DNA of 41,491 nt from IMG/VR virus record IMGVR_UViG_3300011114_000931, positions 1 through 41,491 of that record, one strand, 5' to 3'. Each line of letters starts with the position of its first letter. The first letter of the stretch is position 1. Positions 29,950 through 38,189 of the stretch are shown in pieces. The notes beneath the pieces are model-generated. The model did not search any database. It saw nothing but the letters and a program-made list of their open reading frames with translations, and was not told the origin of the DNA. This DNA comes from a virus. Made by a program: the position numbers and the translations under genes.

Positions 29950-31488
29950 ATGTTGTCGAAATGGATTAACAAATTAATAAACAAAAAAACAGAAACACCC
30001 GCTCTTGTCGCGCCTAAACCGGAACGACCAAGACAAATTTATTACGACAACACACAAAACAGTCTTCAGTCACAAATTGAAGAAAAAATGGAAGATTTGT
30101 TCAAAAACGCAATCAATCCAGCCGTAGCGATGGATACCGCAAAAAACAAAGGCGCTTCTACGTTTGCGATGGACAATCAGCTGTCTCCTAAACAAGCATT
30201 TAACACGCAAAACCTGCCAGAAGCGCAAGTTATGTGGTATCTGAATCAGTCGTTTATTGGCTACCAGCTTTGTAGTTTGCTCGACCAACAATGGTTAATC
30301 TCTAAGTGCTGTCTGATGCCCGCCAAAGACGCGACAAGAAACGGCTACGAAATTACAGTTAATACAGGGGGGGATGATGGCGTTAACCCTGAAGTTTTGG
30401 ATTACATACGTGAAGCAGATGTACGGTATCAACTCAACCGAAACCTCATTCAATTCGTCCAAATGGGGCGGGTTTTTGGTATACGTCATGCTATGTTTAT
30501 CGTGGAATCTGACGATCCTGATTATTACCTTAAGCCATTTAATCCAGATGGGGTAATGCCCGGAAGTTACAAAGGCATATCACAAGTAGATCCGTATTGG
30601 ATGGCCCCACAATTAGATGCCGAAGCCGCAGGCAACCCCGCAAACATTTACTTCTACGAACCCACATGGTGGATAATCAACGGCAAGCCGATACACCGCA
30701 CACATTTAGTTATTTTCAGAACCGAAGAAGTAGCCGACATTCTAAAACCCGCTTACATTTACGGGGGTGTACCGATACCCCAGAAGATAGCGCAACGAGT
30801 CTTTGCGGCAGAAACAACAGCTAATGAGGCTCCAATGCTTGCAGCCACCAAGCGTACAGACGTAATGAAACTAGACTTGGCTCAAGCCGCAGCAAATCCT
30901 ATTAATGTAGCTAACACACTTAATCAATACGTCACTAATCGTAATAATTTTGGCGTTAAACTCATTGGCTTGGATGATGAATATCAACAGCATGATATTT
31001 CACTTGCTGATTTAGATTCTGTGATTATGACGCAGTTTCAACTTGTGGCAGCAGCAGCAAACGTACCGGTTACAAAGCTTCTGGGAACCACTCCAAAAGG
31101 TTTTAACGCAACCGGCGAGTATGATGAATCATCATATCACGAAGAACTTGAGAGCATCCAGAAACACGATTTAACACCAATGATTGAACGCCATCATCTG
31201 TTATTGATACGTTCTGAAATAGCACCTAATTTTGGCATTGAACCATTTCACACGACTATCGCATGGAATCCTCTTGATGCAATGACTGCCGAGGAGCTAG
31301 CTGTATACAACAAAACGAAAGCGGAGACGGGTAGCATCTTGATGCAATCAGGGGCTATTGATGGATACGATGAACGTGAACGCATTGCCAGCGACCCGGA
31401 TAGCGGTTATAACGGACTCGATACAAATATGACACCAGATGAACATCATGGTGAAATGATTGAGAGCGATCCAAACGAGGGTAGTTAA
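29950..31488 (+). CDS. Portal protein (DUF1073 family)
   Basis: This is 512 residues from ATG 29950, with AGGAG upstream. Typical DUF1073 patterns are seen: [20 protein letters not shown] then [80 protein letters not shown] and [13 protein letters not shown]. These phages use it as the dodecameric portal at the capsid vertex. It precedes the gp7/F-like gene (TAATG overlap). Databases may name this family after the anti-CBASS protein Acb1; here all features are those of the portal. Confidence 0.9.
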   Translation: MLSKWINKLINKKTETPALVAPKPERPRQIYYDNTQNSLQSQIEEKMEDLFKNAINPAVAMDTAKNKGASTFAMDNQLSPKQAFNTQNLPEAQVMWYLNQSFIGYQLCSLLDQQWLISKCCLMPAKDATRNGYEITVNTGGDDGVNPEVLDYIREADVRYQLNRNLIQFVQMGRVFGIRHAMFIVESDDPDYYLKPFNPDGVMPGSYKGISQVDPYWMAPQLDAEAAGNPANIYFYEPTWWIINGKPIHRTHLVIFRTEEVADILKPAYIYGGVPIPQKIAQRVFAAETTANEAPMLAATKRTDVMKLDLAQAAANPINVANTLNQYVTNRNNFGVKLIGLDDEYQQHDISLADLDSVIMTQFQLVAAAANVPVTKLLGTTPKGFNATGEYDESSYHEELESIQKHDLTPMIERHHLLLIRSEIAPNFGIEPFHTTIAWNPLDAMTAEELAVYNKTKAETGSILMQSGAIDGYDERERIASDPDSGYNGLDTNMTPDEHHGEMIESDPNEGS

Positions 31489-32378
31489 TGCCTAAACAAT
31501 TTCCGCTAACAAAAAAACGGCAAGCTTGGGTAGAAAACAGAAAAACAAAATTGCTGGGAACCAAACTTGCGCATAACGCAAGTCTTGAACAACGCTACGC
31601 TACGGAATTGCGAAGACTTGTCATACAAATGACAAGCGAAACGTTGCGTGAAATTAACAAGTTATTTAGAACAGAAACTAGCAAAGAATTTATTGCGCAA
31701 CAAAAACAACAAATGGCCATGGACGCTAACATCGGTAGTATGGCGAGAATACTTATGAACGCGTTAACGGATAAATTTACAAAGTTATTTGCGAAAAAAT
31801 CAAAATCAATTGTCGATCAAATGCTATCAGGTGCAGAAAAAACCAGCACTTCTATTGTACACGCCAGCCTTAACAAGTTGTCTGGAGGGCTGTCTTTAAA
31901 AACAGGAATTGTATCTCCGGGCTATGAAAATATAGCAACAGCTATCACTGCAGAAAACGTAAACTTAATTAAATCTATTTCTCAAAAGTATTTAGACGAC
32001 GTAACCGGCGCGGTTATGCGCTCAATAACGCAAGGCGAAGGATTAAAAGATTTAGTACCTGAGATACAGAAATACGACGGACAAACGTATCGACGAGCTA
32101 AAAACATCGCATTAGATCAAACACGCAAAGCTTACAACACGATTAACGCGCAAAAACTTACCACGCTTGGTATAACTCATTTCATCTGGCGTCATTCAAG
32201 CGGAGGCATAACGCCGCGAGAATCACATCTGCACATCTTAAATGGAAAGACGTTTAGCTTTGAAAATTTAATTGAAGAACAAACCGCTTTAGGTGTAGCT
32301 GAGCGTGATCGAGGCTTACCAGGCATCCCGGTGAATTGTAAATGCACTATATTGCCAATAATAGACTTATCAGAATAA
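31488..32378 (+). CDS. Head morphogenesis protein (SPP1 gp7/Mu F-like)
   Basis: This is 296 residues, basic and helical at the start (LTKKRQAWVENRKTKLLGTK). The C-terminal domain has YDGQTYRRAKNIALDQTRKA, then THFIWRHSSGGITPRESHLH, then GLPGIPVNCKCTILPII, the hallmark of the phage Mu F/SPP1 gp7 family (W..s.g..tR..H...nG ... P...~C.C). It is a minor capsid protein that binds the portal and may travel with the DNA. The ATG overlaps the portal stop. Confidence 0.9.
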   Translation: MPKQFPLTKKRQAWVENRKTKLLGTKLAHNASLEQRYATELRRLVIQMTSETLREINKLFRTETSKEFIAQQKQQMAMDANIGSMARILMNALTDKFTKLFAKKSKSIVDQMLSGAEKTSTSIVHASLNKLSGGLSLKTGIVSPGYENIATAITAENVNLIKSISQKYLDDVTGAVMRSITQGEGLKDLVPEIQKYDGQTYRRAKNIALDQTRKAYNTINAQKLTTLGITHFIWRHSSGGITPRESHLHILNGKTFSFENLIEEQTALGVAERDRGLPGIPVNCKCTILPIIDLSE

Positions 32379-32399
32379 TTATAACACAAGGATATTGTT

Positions 32400-32648
32400 A
32401 TGAAAATTAATTTGATGACTGTTTTACGTAATTATCAAGCCAAATGGTTAGCGGCTGACATTGCTTTGATTACGGATATTTTTGCTAATGGCGTGTGGGG
32501 TAGCGAATATTACAAAATGTTCGAGGTGTTTGGTGTTGAAGCCAGCACTGTAAATGCTGGCATATCTGGGTTGCAAATACTTCGCGTATTTATATTGCTA
32601 TATCAAGGAGCAGTTGAAAGACAGACGAGGGAAATGGACAAAGCTTAA
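32400..32648 (+). CDS. Hypothetical protein after head morphogenesis gene
   Basis: This 82-residue protein has CAAGGATATTG before the ATG. Mostly helical (MTVLRNYQAKWLAADIALIT, AGISGLQILRVFILLYQGAV). No motif recognised. It ends four bases inside a converging small gene. Confidence 0.6.
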   Translation: MKINLMTVLRNYQAKWLAADIALITDIFANGVWGSEYYKMFEVFGVEASTVNAGISGLQILRVFILLYQGAVERQTREMDKA

Positions 32649-32791
32649 AGAACACCTATCCAATGAAACCCAATATAAGCAACAACAAGCTGCAGAACTG
32701 CGCACATAAACCCGCAGCTTTTTGAAATTGATTCTAGTTTTTTTATCATAATCTCATTATCAGATAATTTTGTTTTTGGTTTGCCCCACAT
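32645..32791 (-). CDS. Small membrane protein (48 residues) under promoter C
   Basis: The frame reads MWGKPKTKLSDNEIMIKKLE, then a hydrophobic C-terminus (CGFMCAVLQLVVAYIGFHWI then GVL). GGAAGAG precedes the ATG. It is the only gene downstream of leftward promoter C, 34 bases away, which makes a real product likely although it is short. A tail-anchored, single-span peptide; function unknown. Confidence 0.62.
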   Translation of the reverse strand: MWGKPKTKLSDNEIMIKKLESISKSCGFMCAVLQLVVAYIGFHWIGVL

Positions 32792-32824
32792 AGTTACTCT
32801 TCCTTTTTTATTAAACACACGCTA

Positions 32825-32853
32825 ATTATATTATTAATTGATAACAATAACAA
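32825..32853 (-). promoter_or_regulatory. Leftward promoter C with spacer-filling dyad operator
   Basis: Minus strand: TTGTTA, 17-base spacer, TATAAT. The + strand spacer TTATTAATTGATAACAA is the same dyad type (TTATTAA-N3-ATAACAA). It drives the 48-residue membrane protein gene. Confidence 0.82.
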
Positions 32854-32877
32854 GTAAACAATCAATTATTATTGTTA

Positions 32878-32905
32878 TTGCGTTATACTATTAATAGGGT
32901 ATACT
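32878..32905 (+). promoter_or_regulatory. Putative rightward promoter divergent from C
   Basis: TTGCGT (32878-32883), 16 bases, TATACT (32900-32905). The spacer contains the perfect palindrome CTATTAATAG. It would read into the structured leader and the 33067 gene. Confidence 0.5.
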
Positions 32906-32961
32906 AGAGACATATAGGGTGACTCCTCCATTTGAAGCCCTTTATTTGCAATCGGGTTGAT

Positions 32962-33011
32962 CCAGACAAGACTATCCGTGCCATAAGCCGACATCATTCG
33001 GTCTTGTTTGG
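32962..33011 (+). other. Leader hairpin CCAGACAAGAC/GTCTTGTTTGG
   Basis: Arms 32962-32972 and 33001-33011 form an 11-bp stem with one G-U pair and a 28-base loop. It lies in the leader between the promoter at 32878 and the gene at 33067. A further TATAAT with an extended -10 (33020-33028) overlaps its downstream side. It may be a regulatory RNA structure; no known riboswitch is recognised. Confidence 0.4.
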
Positions 33012-33019
33012 TCTGATTG

Positions 33020-33028
33020 TGTTATAAT
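33020..33028 (+). promoter_or_regulatory. Extended -10 element before the 33067 gene
   Basis: TGTTATAAT gives a perfect -10 box with the TGn extension, 38 bases before the ATG. The -35 region has no consensus box. Confidence 0.45.
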
Positions 33029-33066
33029 CCATAACGTGGCTGTACTTACTAAAGTAGGGGCGCGTC

Positions 33067-33273
33067 ATGGAAAAGCAAATATTGTCTAGAAAAATCACTG
33101 AAACGCGTATTCATGCGTCATTAAAGATTCCTGCGGTACTTGATTTAAAAATGGATTTAACCAAGAAATCACAAAAAGATTATTGTCGGTTTTTTGACGC
33201 TGAAAAAAGCGTTGAAATGAAGACAATAATGGACGACAACCATGATACTCCAACGCTTGAGACTAAATTTTAA
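33067..33273 (+). CDS. Small hypothetical protein
   Basis: This 68-residue protein has GTAGGGGCGCG before the ATG. Charged, with RKITETRIHASLKIPAVLDL and a Lys-rich middle (KMDLTKKSQKDYCRFF). Not recognised. It has its own promoter-like sequence upstream, and its stop codon lies at the start of a perfect terminator hairpin, so it is a separate transcription unit inserted within the head module. Confidence 0.62.
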   Translation: MEKQILSRKITETRIHASLKIPAVLDLKMDLTKKSQKDYCRFFDAEKSVEMKTIMDDNHDTPTLETKF

Positions 33274-33320
33274 TCAACAATTACAAAACAAATTAATTTA
33301 TTTGTTTTGTAATTGTTGAT
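33273..33320. terminator. Perfect 21-bp bidirectional terminator hairpin
   Basis: Arms 33273-33293 and 33300-33320 pair without mismatch around a 6-base loop (TAATTT); the stem is AT-rich. ATTTTTATTG follows on the + strand. It ends the 33067 transcript. Confidence 0.82.
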
Positions 33321-33402
33321 GGATTTTTATTGTATTTAGCTCGATAACGCTAGCGGTGTGATTAGCTGCTGCATTAACATAATTAAGGATTGCTTCTGAC
33401 AT
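33274..33402 (-). CDS. Possible small protein (42 residues) reading into the hairpin
   Basis: The frame MSEAILNYVNAAANHTASVI then ELNTIKIHQQLQNKLIYL is open, ends in CNC and is helical. Its last 15 codons are the terminator hairpin itself. No good ribosome binding site is seen before the ATG and no promoter of the A-D kind. The start MSE and helical style resemble other small leftward genes of this phage, but it may be a chance frame. Confidence 0.3.
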
Positions 33403-33562
33403 AATGTGAACATCGTTGTAATCTAACTACGAATGTTCTAATGGTGGAATCTAGATACTCAAGTATGATGACTTATGACAAAACACATGAATATTGTGGT
33501 TTACCTTTATTTTGTTGATTAAATTGAGATTAACTACAAACAAAATTTTACAAGGATTATTG

Positions 33563-33841
33563 ATGCGACGGATATTATTGCTTACTACAATTTTGCTGAT
33601 AAGTTGCGAGTCACCTCCTCAGCAATTACAAGCTCAACCAACGAGCAACCAAGAGCATCCCGCGCAGGCTTCGCAGCAATCATCTGGATTGGTTGATCAT
33701 ATGATATCGAGCGCGGCAGGAGGTTTTGCAGCGGGCGCTGGGGCTGCAGTTGCGCATCAAGCAACAACGGGATTAATCGACAAGTGGCGAACTCATGCGC
33801 GGGCGCGTAGAATAAATAATATACGCAATCGAAGGAGATGA
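33563..33841 (+). CDS. Small lipoprotein with glycine-zipper segment
   Basis: This is 92 residues from ATG 33563, with AAGGATTATTG upstream; the earlier in-frame start has no site. MRRILLLTTILLISC is a lipoprotein signal with lipobox LISC. A Gln/Pro/Ser-rich linker follows, then an Ala/Gly segment (MISSAAGGFAAGAGAAVAHQ, ~residues 50-70) that could span a membrane, and a basic C-terminus (RARRINNIRNRRR). It lies within the head module just before the protease/scaffold gene. It may be a spanin-like or virion-associated membrane protein. Confidence 0.7.
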   Translation: MRRILLLTTILLISCESPPQQLQAQPTSNQEHPAQASQQSSGLVDHMISSAAGGFAAGAGAAVAHQATTGLIDKWRTHARARRINNIRNRRR

Positions 33842-33843
33842 TC

Positions 33844-35199
33844 GTGCCTCTAGCCCAGGGTAAAAGTCAAAAAACAATCAGCAAAAACATACAAACGGAA
33901 TTGAAAGCCCATCCCAGCATGCGACCCAAACAAGCCGCCGCTATTGCTTACTCAGAAGCTCGGCAATCAAAAGACACTGAATCCGCGCGCTCTCATGATT
34001 TAAATGGCTATATGGACGTATCCGGTTCAAATATTAGTCGTGTTGGCGTGTTTCCTTATTCCGGCGCACAAATAGCGGCGGAACTTGAAGGCGATCGAAT
34101 TTATATGGTTTATCGCCCTGAAGAATCTTTATCAGACCTAGAAACAATCGAATCGTTTAAATTACTACCGTTTACTGATGAACATGCTATGCTAGGAGCT
34201 GAAGACGGAACTATCCCTGCCGAACAAAAAGGGGTTCATGGGATAACGTCATCTAATGTATATTATGAGGCGCCTTATTTGAAAGCTGATATTAGAGTTT
34301 TTTCGGAACATCTTAAAGACTTGATTTCAAAAGGCAAAACAGAGTTATCCATTGGTTACCGATGTCTGTACGAACAGAAAGCGGGCGAGTATGATGGGCA
34401 GAAGTACGATTTTATTCAGCGTGAACTCCGAGGAAATCACCTGGCTTTAGTCGACGAGGGGCGTTCTGGCCCGGACGTTGCTGTTCTAGACAGCTTTACG
34501 TTTGTTTGCGATACGATGGGAATGATTCATCCCGATTTACCGAAACCAGACTCCATGGAGAAACGCGAAATGGAAAAGATAGATGGCAGTGAGATGTATC
34601 AAGAAGACGAAATGTCGCTTGAAGAGTGCGGAAAGATGGTTAAAGAATTGATGGCAAAAGTTGAGAAAATGATGTCAGCAGAAAAAGCAGAAGCTGAAAT
34701 GATGGACGAAGAACCTGAAATCAAAAAAGAGCTTAGCAAAGAAGCTGCTGCTGAAGGCGATGCTAAAGATGCAGAAGCCGATCCTGATGATTTTGTTAGT
34801 CGTGCAAACATTGAAGATAGCGACGAAGATCCACAATACGAAGCTAGCAAAATGAAAGAAGCAGAAGCTCGCGACGAAGACGAAGAAAAAAAAGACGGCG
34901 ATAAATCCAAAGGGATGGACAGCCAACTTAAATCAATCATGCGCGAAATTTCACGACGAGATACACTCGCTAGTCAATTATCAAATCATATCGGCACATT
35001 TGATCACAGTCAAAAAACTGTGCAAGAAGTGGCGCAATACGGTGTTAAAAAGCTAGGATTGTCTTGCCGAAAAGGGCACGAAGAATCCGTATTATCTGGC
35101 TACCTCGCTGCATCAAAAGGTAATCGTCCAGTTATCGCAGCACAAGACAGCGGCCTAAAAGCTAGCGGTATTGATGCTTATTTGAGAGGGGTTAAATAA
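33844..35199 (+). CDS. DUF2213 capsid maturation protease and scaffold
   Basis: This is 451 residues from GTG 33844. The ATG at 33838 directly abuts the GGAG site (33834-33837) and cannot use it, while the GTG is well spaced and gives the usual start MPLAQGKSQKTIS. Residues ~5-45 have the ...KQAAAIAYSEAR segment. The DUF2213 domain (~60-215) shows VGVFPYSGAQI, LLPFTDEHAML, KTELSIGYRCLYEQKAGEYD and RELRGNHLALVDEGRSGPDV. The rest is a very acidic, Lys/Glu-rich coiled-coil region (~230-360) typical of scaffolds. It is thought to be the prohead protease fused to the scaffold. Confidence 0.87.
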   Translation: MPLAQGKSQKTISKNIQTELKAHPSMRPKQAAAIAYSEARQSKDTESARSHDLNGYMDVSGSNISRVGVFPYSGAQIAAELEGDRIYMVYRPEESLSDLETIESFKLLPFTDEHAMLGAEDGTIPAEQKGVHGITSSNVYYEAPYLKADIRVFSEHLKDLISKGKTELSIGYRCLYEQKAGEYDGQKYDFIQRELRGNHLALVDEGRSGPDVAVLDSFTFVCDTMGMIHPDLPKPDSMEKREMEKIDGSEMYQEDEMSLEECGKMVKELMAKVEKMMSAEKAEAEMMDEEPEIKKELSKEAAAEGDAKDAEADPDDFVSRANIEDSDEDPQYEASKMKEAEARDEDEEKKDGDKSKGMDSQLKSIMREISRRDTLASQLSNHIGTFDHSQKTVQEVAQYGVKKLGLSCRKGHEESVLSGYLAASKGNRPVIAAQDSGLKASGIDAYLRGVK

Positions 35200-35726
35200 T
35201 GTCTTTCCAATCTACTGTATATAATATTCAAGGTTTCGGCGTTCCTGGCGAATTGTTCACTGATTCACCTTATCAAGCTCAACCTTTTACAATTCAATCT
35301 GCTTCAGCTGCTTATAATATTATTGGCGCAACTGCTTGCACAATTACAAGCCAAGGATTTTGTCAAGCTGGTTCGGCTGGCACATTGGGATTTGCAGGGT
35401 TTTTAGTGCAACCAAAAGCAAGCGCATTGTTTGGTACAGGTGGCGTTCCATTGGCTCCCACATTGACATTGAACAATTTCCAAATTGCTGAATGCTTAAC
35501 AATGGGCGTTATCATTGTAACGCTACCAGCCGCTGCTGGCATTGGTGATAATGTGATATACGACAACACCACAGGCGCATTATCAACTATCGCGCAAGGT
35601 GTTAACGTACCGGTTGGTAAAACTTTTGCTAACGCAATTGTTAGTTATTTTACACAAGGCATCGCAGGGACAGCATTGGCAGTCATTACTGTTAATCCTA
35701 CTTTCTTAATCCCAACTCACGCCTAA
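35199..35726 (+). CDS. Capsid cement/decoration protein (Gp24-like)
   Basis: This 175-residue protein overlaps the previous stop as TAATG. It is beta-rich and Gly/Ala-rich: YNIQGFGVPGELFTDSPYQA, AYNIIGATACTITSQGFCQA, FAGFLVQPKASALFGTGG, then YDNTTGALSTIAQGVNVPVG. The pattern of G..F.GFLv.PK.....G closely fits the structural cement family placed before DUF2184 capsid proteins. It stabilises the capsid lattice after expansion. Confidence 0.82.
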   Translation: MSFQSTVYNIQGFGVPGELFTDSPYQAQPFTIQSASAAYNIIGATACTITSQGFCQAGSAGTLGFAGFLVQPKASALFGTGGVPLAPTLTLNNFQIAECLTMGVIIVTLPAAAGIGDNVIYDNTTGALSTIAQGVNVPVGKTFANAIVSYFTQGIAGTALAVITVNPTFLIPTHA

Positions 35727-35745
35727 TTTTTAAGGATAAATAATT

Positions 35746-36864
35746 ATGTATAGCGTTAGCAAAGAAAGGTCTTATATCTCTGGCCGTAATATCAAGGCCT
35801 TGGATAACTTTAACGTTCGCGAATACGAATCACTTAACAAGATTGGTATTAACTTAAATCGCGAAACTGTTAATCGTTTAATGCGCGGCAAAGCGGCTTG
35901 CGATTCCATGTTCGCAACAGACAGCTTGCAACCAACAGTGACCACTGGAAGCATCGGTACACCTGTGCAATTTCTGCAGGAATGGCTCCCGGGATTCGTG
36001 CAAGTAATCACCGGCGCACGAAAAATAGACGAGTTCATCGGTATTCTAAATACCGGATCCTGGGAAGATGAACAAGTTGTTCAAGGTATCTTGGAACGTA
36101 CTGGTACTACAATGCCATATGGCGATTACACTAACGTACCACTAAGTTCTTGGAACGTTAACTTCAACTATCGTACTGTTGTGCGATTTGAAGAAGGTAT
36201 GAAAGTCGGCAACCTGGAAGCTGCACGCTCTGCTAGAATGCGCGTAGACGATCAAGGCATGAAACGCGAAGCTGCTGCGGTTTCTTTGGAAATCACACGT
36301 AACTTGGTTGGCTTCAATGGGTTTAATGCTGGCGACAATAATACTTATGGATTTTTGAACGATCCAGGCCTTGGCGCATTTCAATTAGTAGCTGCAGGCG
36401 TTGCAGGTCGCACATGGGCTGTTAAAACATTCCTGGAAATCCAAAAAGACTTGTTAACCGCACTACAGACATTGCGAACACAATCACAAGATACTATCGA
36501 CCCAGAAACTGTTGATATTACTCTTGCGGTTGCGACAAGCGCCGTGGATTACTTGGCTAAAACTTCTGATTTCGGTATCAGCGTTCGCACTTGGTTACGT
36601 GAGGCTTATCCTCGCGTGCGCGTTGTATCCGCTCCTCAGCTTAATGCTGCTAGTGGTGGACTCAATGTGTTTTACATGTACGCCGATGTCATTGCAGATA
36701 TGAGCACTGACGGTGGCCGCGTTTGGATTCAGCCTGTGCCTACAAAGTTTCAAGTATTGGGCGTGCAACAGCTTGCAAAAGGCTACGAAGAAGATTTTTC
36801 GAATGCAACTGCTGGTGCGATGCTAAAACGGCCTTATGCTGTTACAAATTGGTATAATATTTAA
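35746..36864 (+). CDS. Major capsid protein (DUF2184 type)
   Basis: This 372-residue protein has AAGGATAAATA upstream. Typical parts are TPVQFLQEWLPGFVQVITGA, EDEQVVQGILERTGTTMPYG, DYTNVPLSSWNVNFNYRTVV, RFEEGMKVGNLEAARSARMR, FGISVRTWLREAYPRVRVVS and a YEEDFSNATAGAMLKRPYAV end, all fitting the HK97-fold DUF2184 capsid family. A strong terminator follows directly, as expected for the most abundant virion protein. Confidence 0.92.
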   Translation: MYSVSKERSYISGRNIKALDNFNVREYESLNKIGINLNRETVNRLMRGKAACDSMFATDSLQPTVTTGSIGTPVQFLQEWLPGFVQVITGARKIDEFIGILNTGSWEDEQVVQGILERTGTTMPYGDYTNVPLSSWNVNFNYRTVVRFEEGMKVGNLEAARSARMRVDDQGMKREAAAVSLEITRNLVGFNGFNAGDNNTYGFLNDPGLGAFQLVAAGVAGRTWAVKTFLEIQKDLLTALQTLRTQSQDTIDPETVDITLAVATSAVDYLAKTSDFGISVRTWLREAYPRVRVVSAPQLNAASGGLNVFYMYADVIADMSTDGGRVWIQPVPTKFQVLGVQQLAKGYEEDFSNATAGAMLKRPYAVTNWYNI

Positions 36865-36882
36865 CAATAAATCGTAATATTA

Positions 36883-36914
36883 ATTTGCTCCTGTCAATTC
36901 AGGGGCAAATTTTT
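36883..36914. terminator. Strong terminator after the capsid gene
   Basis: ATTTGCTCCTG (36883-36893) pairs with CAGGGGCAAAT (36900-36910) with one G-T pair; loop TCAATT; followed by TTTTT. The A/T-rich foot on the left side also lets it stop the leftward gene that ends at 36913. Confidence 0.88.
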
Positions 36915-37209
36915 AATCCTCATTAAAAACACGATTTGCGGTTTCAAATATTTTTTTGATTTCTATATCGTCTTTATCTTTTATTTCAAAATTATTAATA
37001 TAATCTTGCCTGTCACTTTTGCTTAGCATCGAAAACAACTCCAATACAATGTAATTTAGTTTTGACGACAGTGTTTTATAAAAACCATGCTCAACCATTA
37101 AAACATCCAATGTTTCGTGAACGTTTTTAGTAATTTCTTTTACACGCGGCGATTGTTTTTCAAAATCCAACAAAAAATTTTCTATAAATTCAACAAAGAT
37201 TTCACTCAT
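36913..37209 (-). CDS. Small leftward gene under promoter D
   Basis: This is 98 residues from ATG 37209, with TAGGAATA upstream; the open frame continues upstream through the promoter and is not used. Helical and acidic (MSEIFVEFIENFLLDFEKQS, RVKEITKNVHETLDVLMVEH, VLELFSMLSKSDRQDYINNF). Not recognised. It is inserted on the minus strand between capsid and connector genes, is driven by one of the four shared promoters and ends at the bidirectional terminator, so it is a self-contained early unit (a moron-like gene). Confidence 0.75.
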   Translation of the reverse strand: MSEIFVEFIENFLLDFEKQSPRVKEITKNVHETLDVLMVEHGFYKTLSSKLNYIVLELFSMLSKSDRQDYINNFEIKDKDDIEIKKIFETANRVFNED

Positions 37210-37228
37210 GATATTTTTATTCCTAGTA

Positions 37229-37257
37229 GTTATATTATTATTATATAACAATAACCA
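37229..37257 (-). promoter_or_regulatory. Leftward promoter D with spacer-filling dyad operator
   Basis: Minus strand: TGGTTA, 17-base spacer, TATAAC. The + strand spacer TTATTATTATATAACAA is the clearest dyad of the four (TTATTAT-N3-ATAACAA). The -35 and -10 boxes are each one or two bases weaker than in A-C. It drives the 37209 gene, 20 bases away. Confidence 0.78.
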
Positions 37258-37310
37258 TAAGCTATCAACATAATATATACTGATTTGATTAAAACTACGG
37301 ATGATAAAAA

Positions 37311-37724
37311 ATGCCTTTTTATGTGTACTCAACAATAACCAACGGTGTTGCCTTTTGCGAATACGAAGACAATGCCTCTAATGAGCTGGCAATTACAAAA
37401 CGATGGCCTGATGGCACCCCAATGAAAGTTATCATTGAGGGCGGTCACGGCGTATCCAATAAACATTTTTTTACGCCTCAAGGTGTTTGTACTAAAGTAT
37501 CAGACCGGGACATGGAAATCCTTTTAAAAAATGACGCATTCCAAGGATTCATGGAACGAGGTTTTATCACTTACGACAAAAAGAAAGTAGCACCAGAAAA
37601 GAAAGCACGCGACATGGCACCAAAAGACAAAAGCGCGCCTTTAACTCCTGCCGATTTTAAGCTCGGGAAAAACAGCGATGACCATATGAACACTTATACA
37701 ACAAACACTCAAAAGGCTATGTAA
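37311..37724 (+). CDS. Hypothetical head-neck region protein
   Basis: This 137-residue protein has a beta-rich N-terminal half (MPFYVYSTITNGVAFCEYED, PMKVIIEGGHGVSNKHFFTP) and a Lys-rich, Pro-containing tail (APEKKARDMAPKDKSAPLTP, ADFKLG). In related phages a protein of this size and style lies between major capsid and DUF4054 genes; its function is not known. It may be a minor structural protein. No shared motif allows more. Confidence 0.6.
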   Translation: MPFYVYSTITNGVAFCEYEDNASNELAITKRWPDGTPMKVIIEGGHGVSNKHFFTPQGVCTKVSDRDMEILLKNDAFQGFMERGFITYDKKKVAPEKKARDMAPKDKSAPLTPADFKLGKNSDDHMNTYTTNTQKAM

Positions 37725-38189
37725 ATGACAACACCCGTTATCCTCACATTTGACTACGCTGCTTTTATAGCTCAATGCCCGGCGTATTCAAATGTTGTCG
37801 CGTATCCAGAAGCCACGCTATCGGCGTACTGGACTAGCGCAACAAACTATATGAGTGATGTCGGGAATTTCGGCGTAGTAAACGGCACGGCTCGACAATA
37901 CGGACTCAATAACATGACCGCGCACTTGGTGTTTATTGCAGGCCTGATTGCAGCTGGTCAAGTGCCTGGATTAATGCAAAACGCAACAATAGATAAAGTT
38001 ACAATTGCTCTCACGCCACCACCGCTTAAAAGCCAGTGGCAATGGTGGCTTAGCTTGTCTCCATACGGACAAATGCTCTTAGCTCAATTACAAGGAGCGT
38101 CCGTAGGCGGTCTTTTTGTATCCGGTCCATATGGCGGGGTACAAGGATACCTGCCCAATTATAATTTTTCCTGGGATGGTTGGTTATGA
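37725..38189 (+). CDS. Head-tail connector (DUF4054 type)
   Basis: This 154-residue protein starts one base after the previous stop. FDYAAFIAQCPAYSNVVAYP, EATLSAYWTSATNYMSD, NNMTAHLVFIAGLIAAGQVP and LSPYGQMLLAQLQGASVGGL follow the DUF4054 order (F...P.f.....yp...l...~..A...~ ... AHl ... T.yG..~..L). It binds below the portal as an adaptor. It overlaps the next gene by four bases. Confidence 0.84.
   Translation: MTTPVILTFDYAAFIAQCPAYSNVVAYPEATLSAYWTSATNYMSDVGNFGVVNGTARQYGLNNMTAHLVFIAGLIAAGQVPGLMQNATIDKVTIALTPPPLKSQWQWWLSLSPYGQMLLAQLQGASVGGLFVSGPYGGVQGYLPNYNFSWDGWL

Noticed and set aside
29950-31488. Possible anti-CBASS nuclease Acb1, because DUF1073 proteins are often named so in databases
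   Set aside because: Length, position after the large terminase and before the gp7/F-like gene, and full-length portal motifs show it is the portal protein.
32930-33060. tRNA or known riboswitch in the structured leader
   Set aside because: No cloverleaf, no T-loop GTTCGA-type sequence and no familiar riboswitch core could be drawn.
34599-34940. Minus-strand frames rich in Ser/Ala/Phe opposite the protease/scaffold gene
   Set aside because: They mirror the Glu/Lys/Asp-rich scaffold codons; low-complexity antisense frames are expected here.
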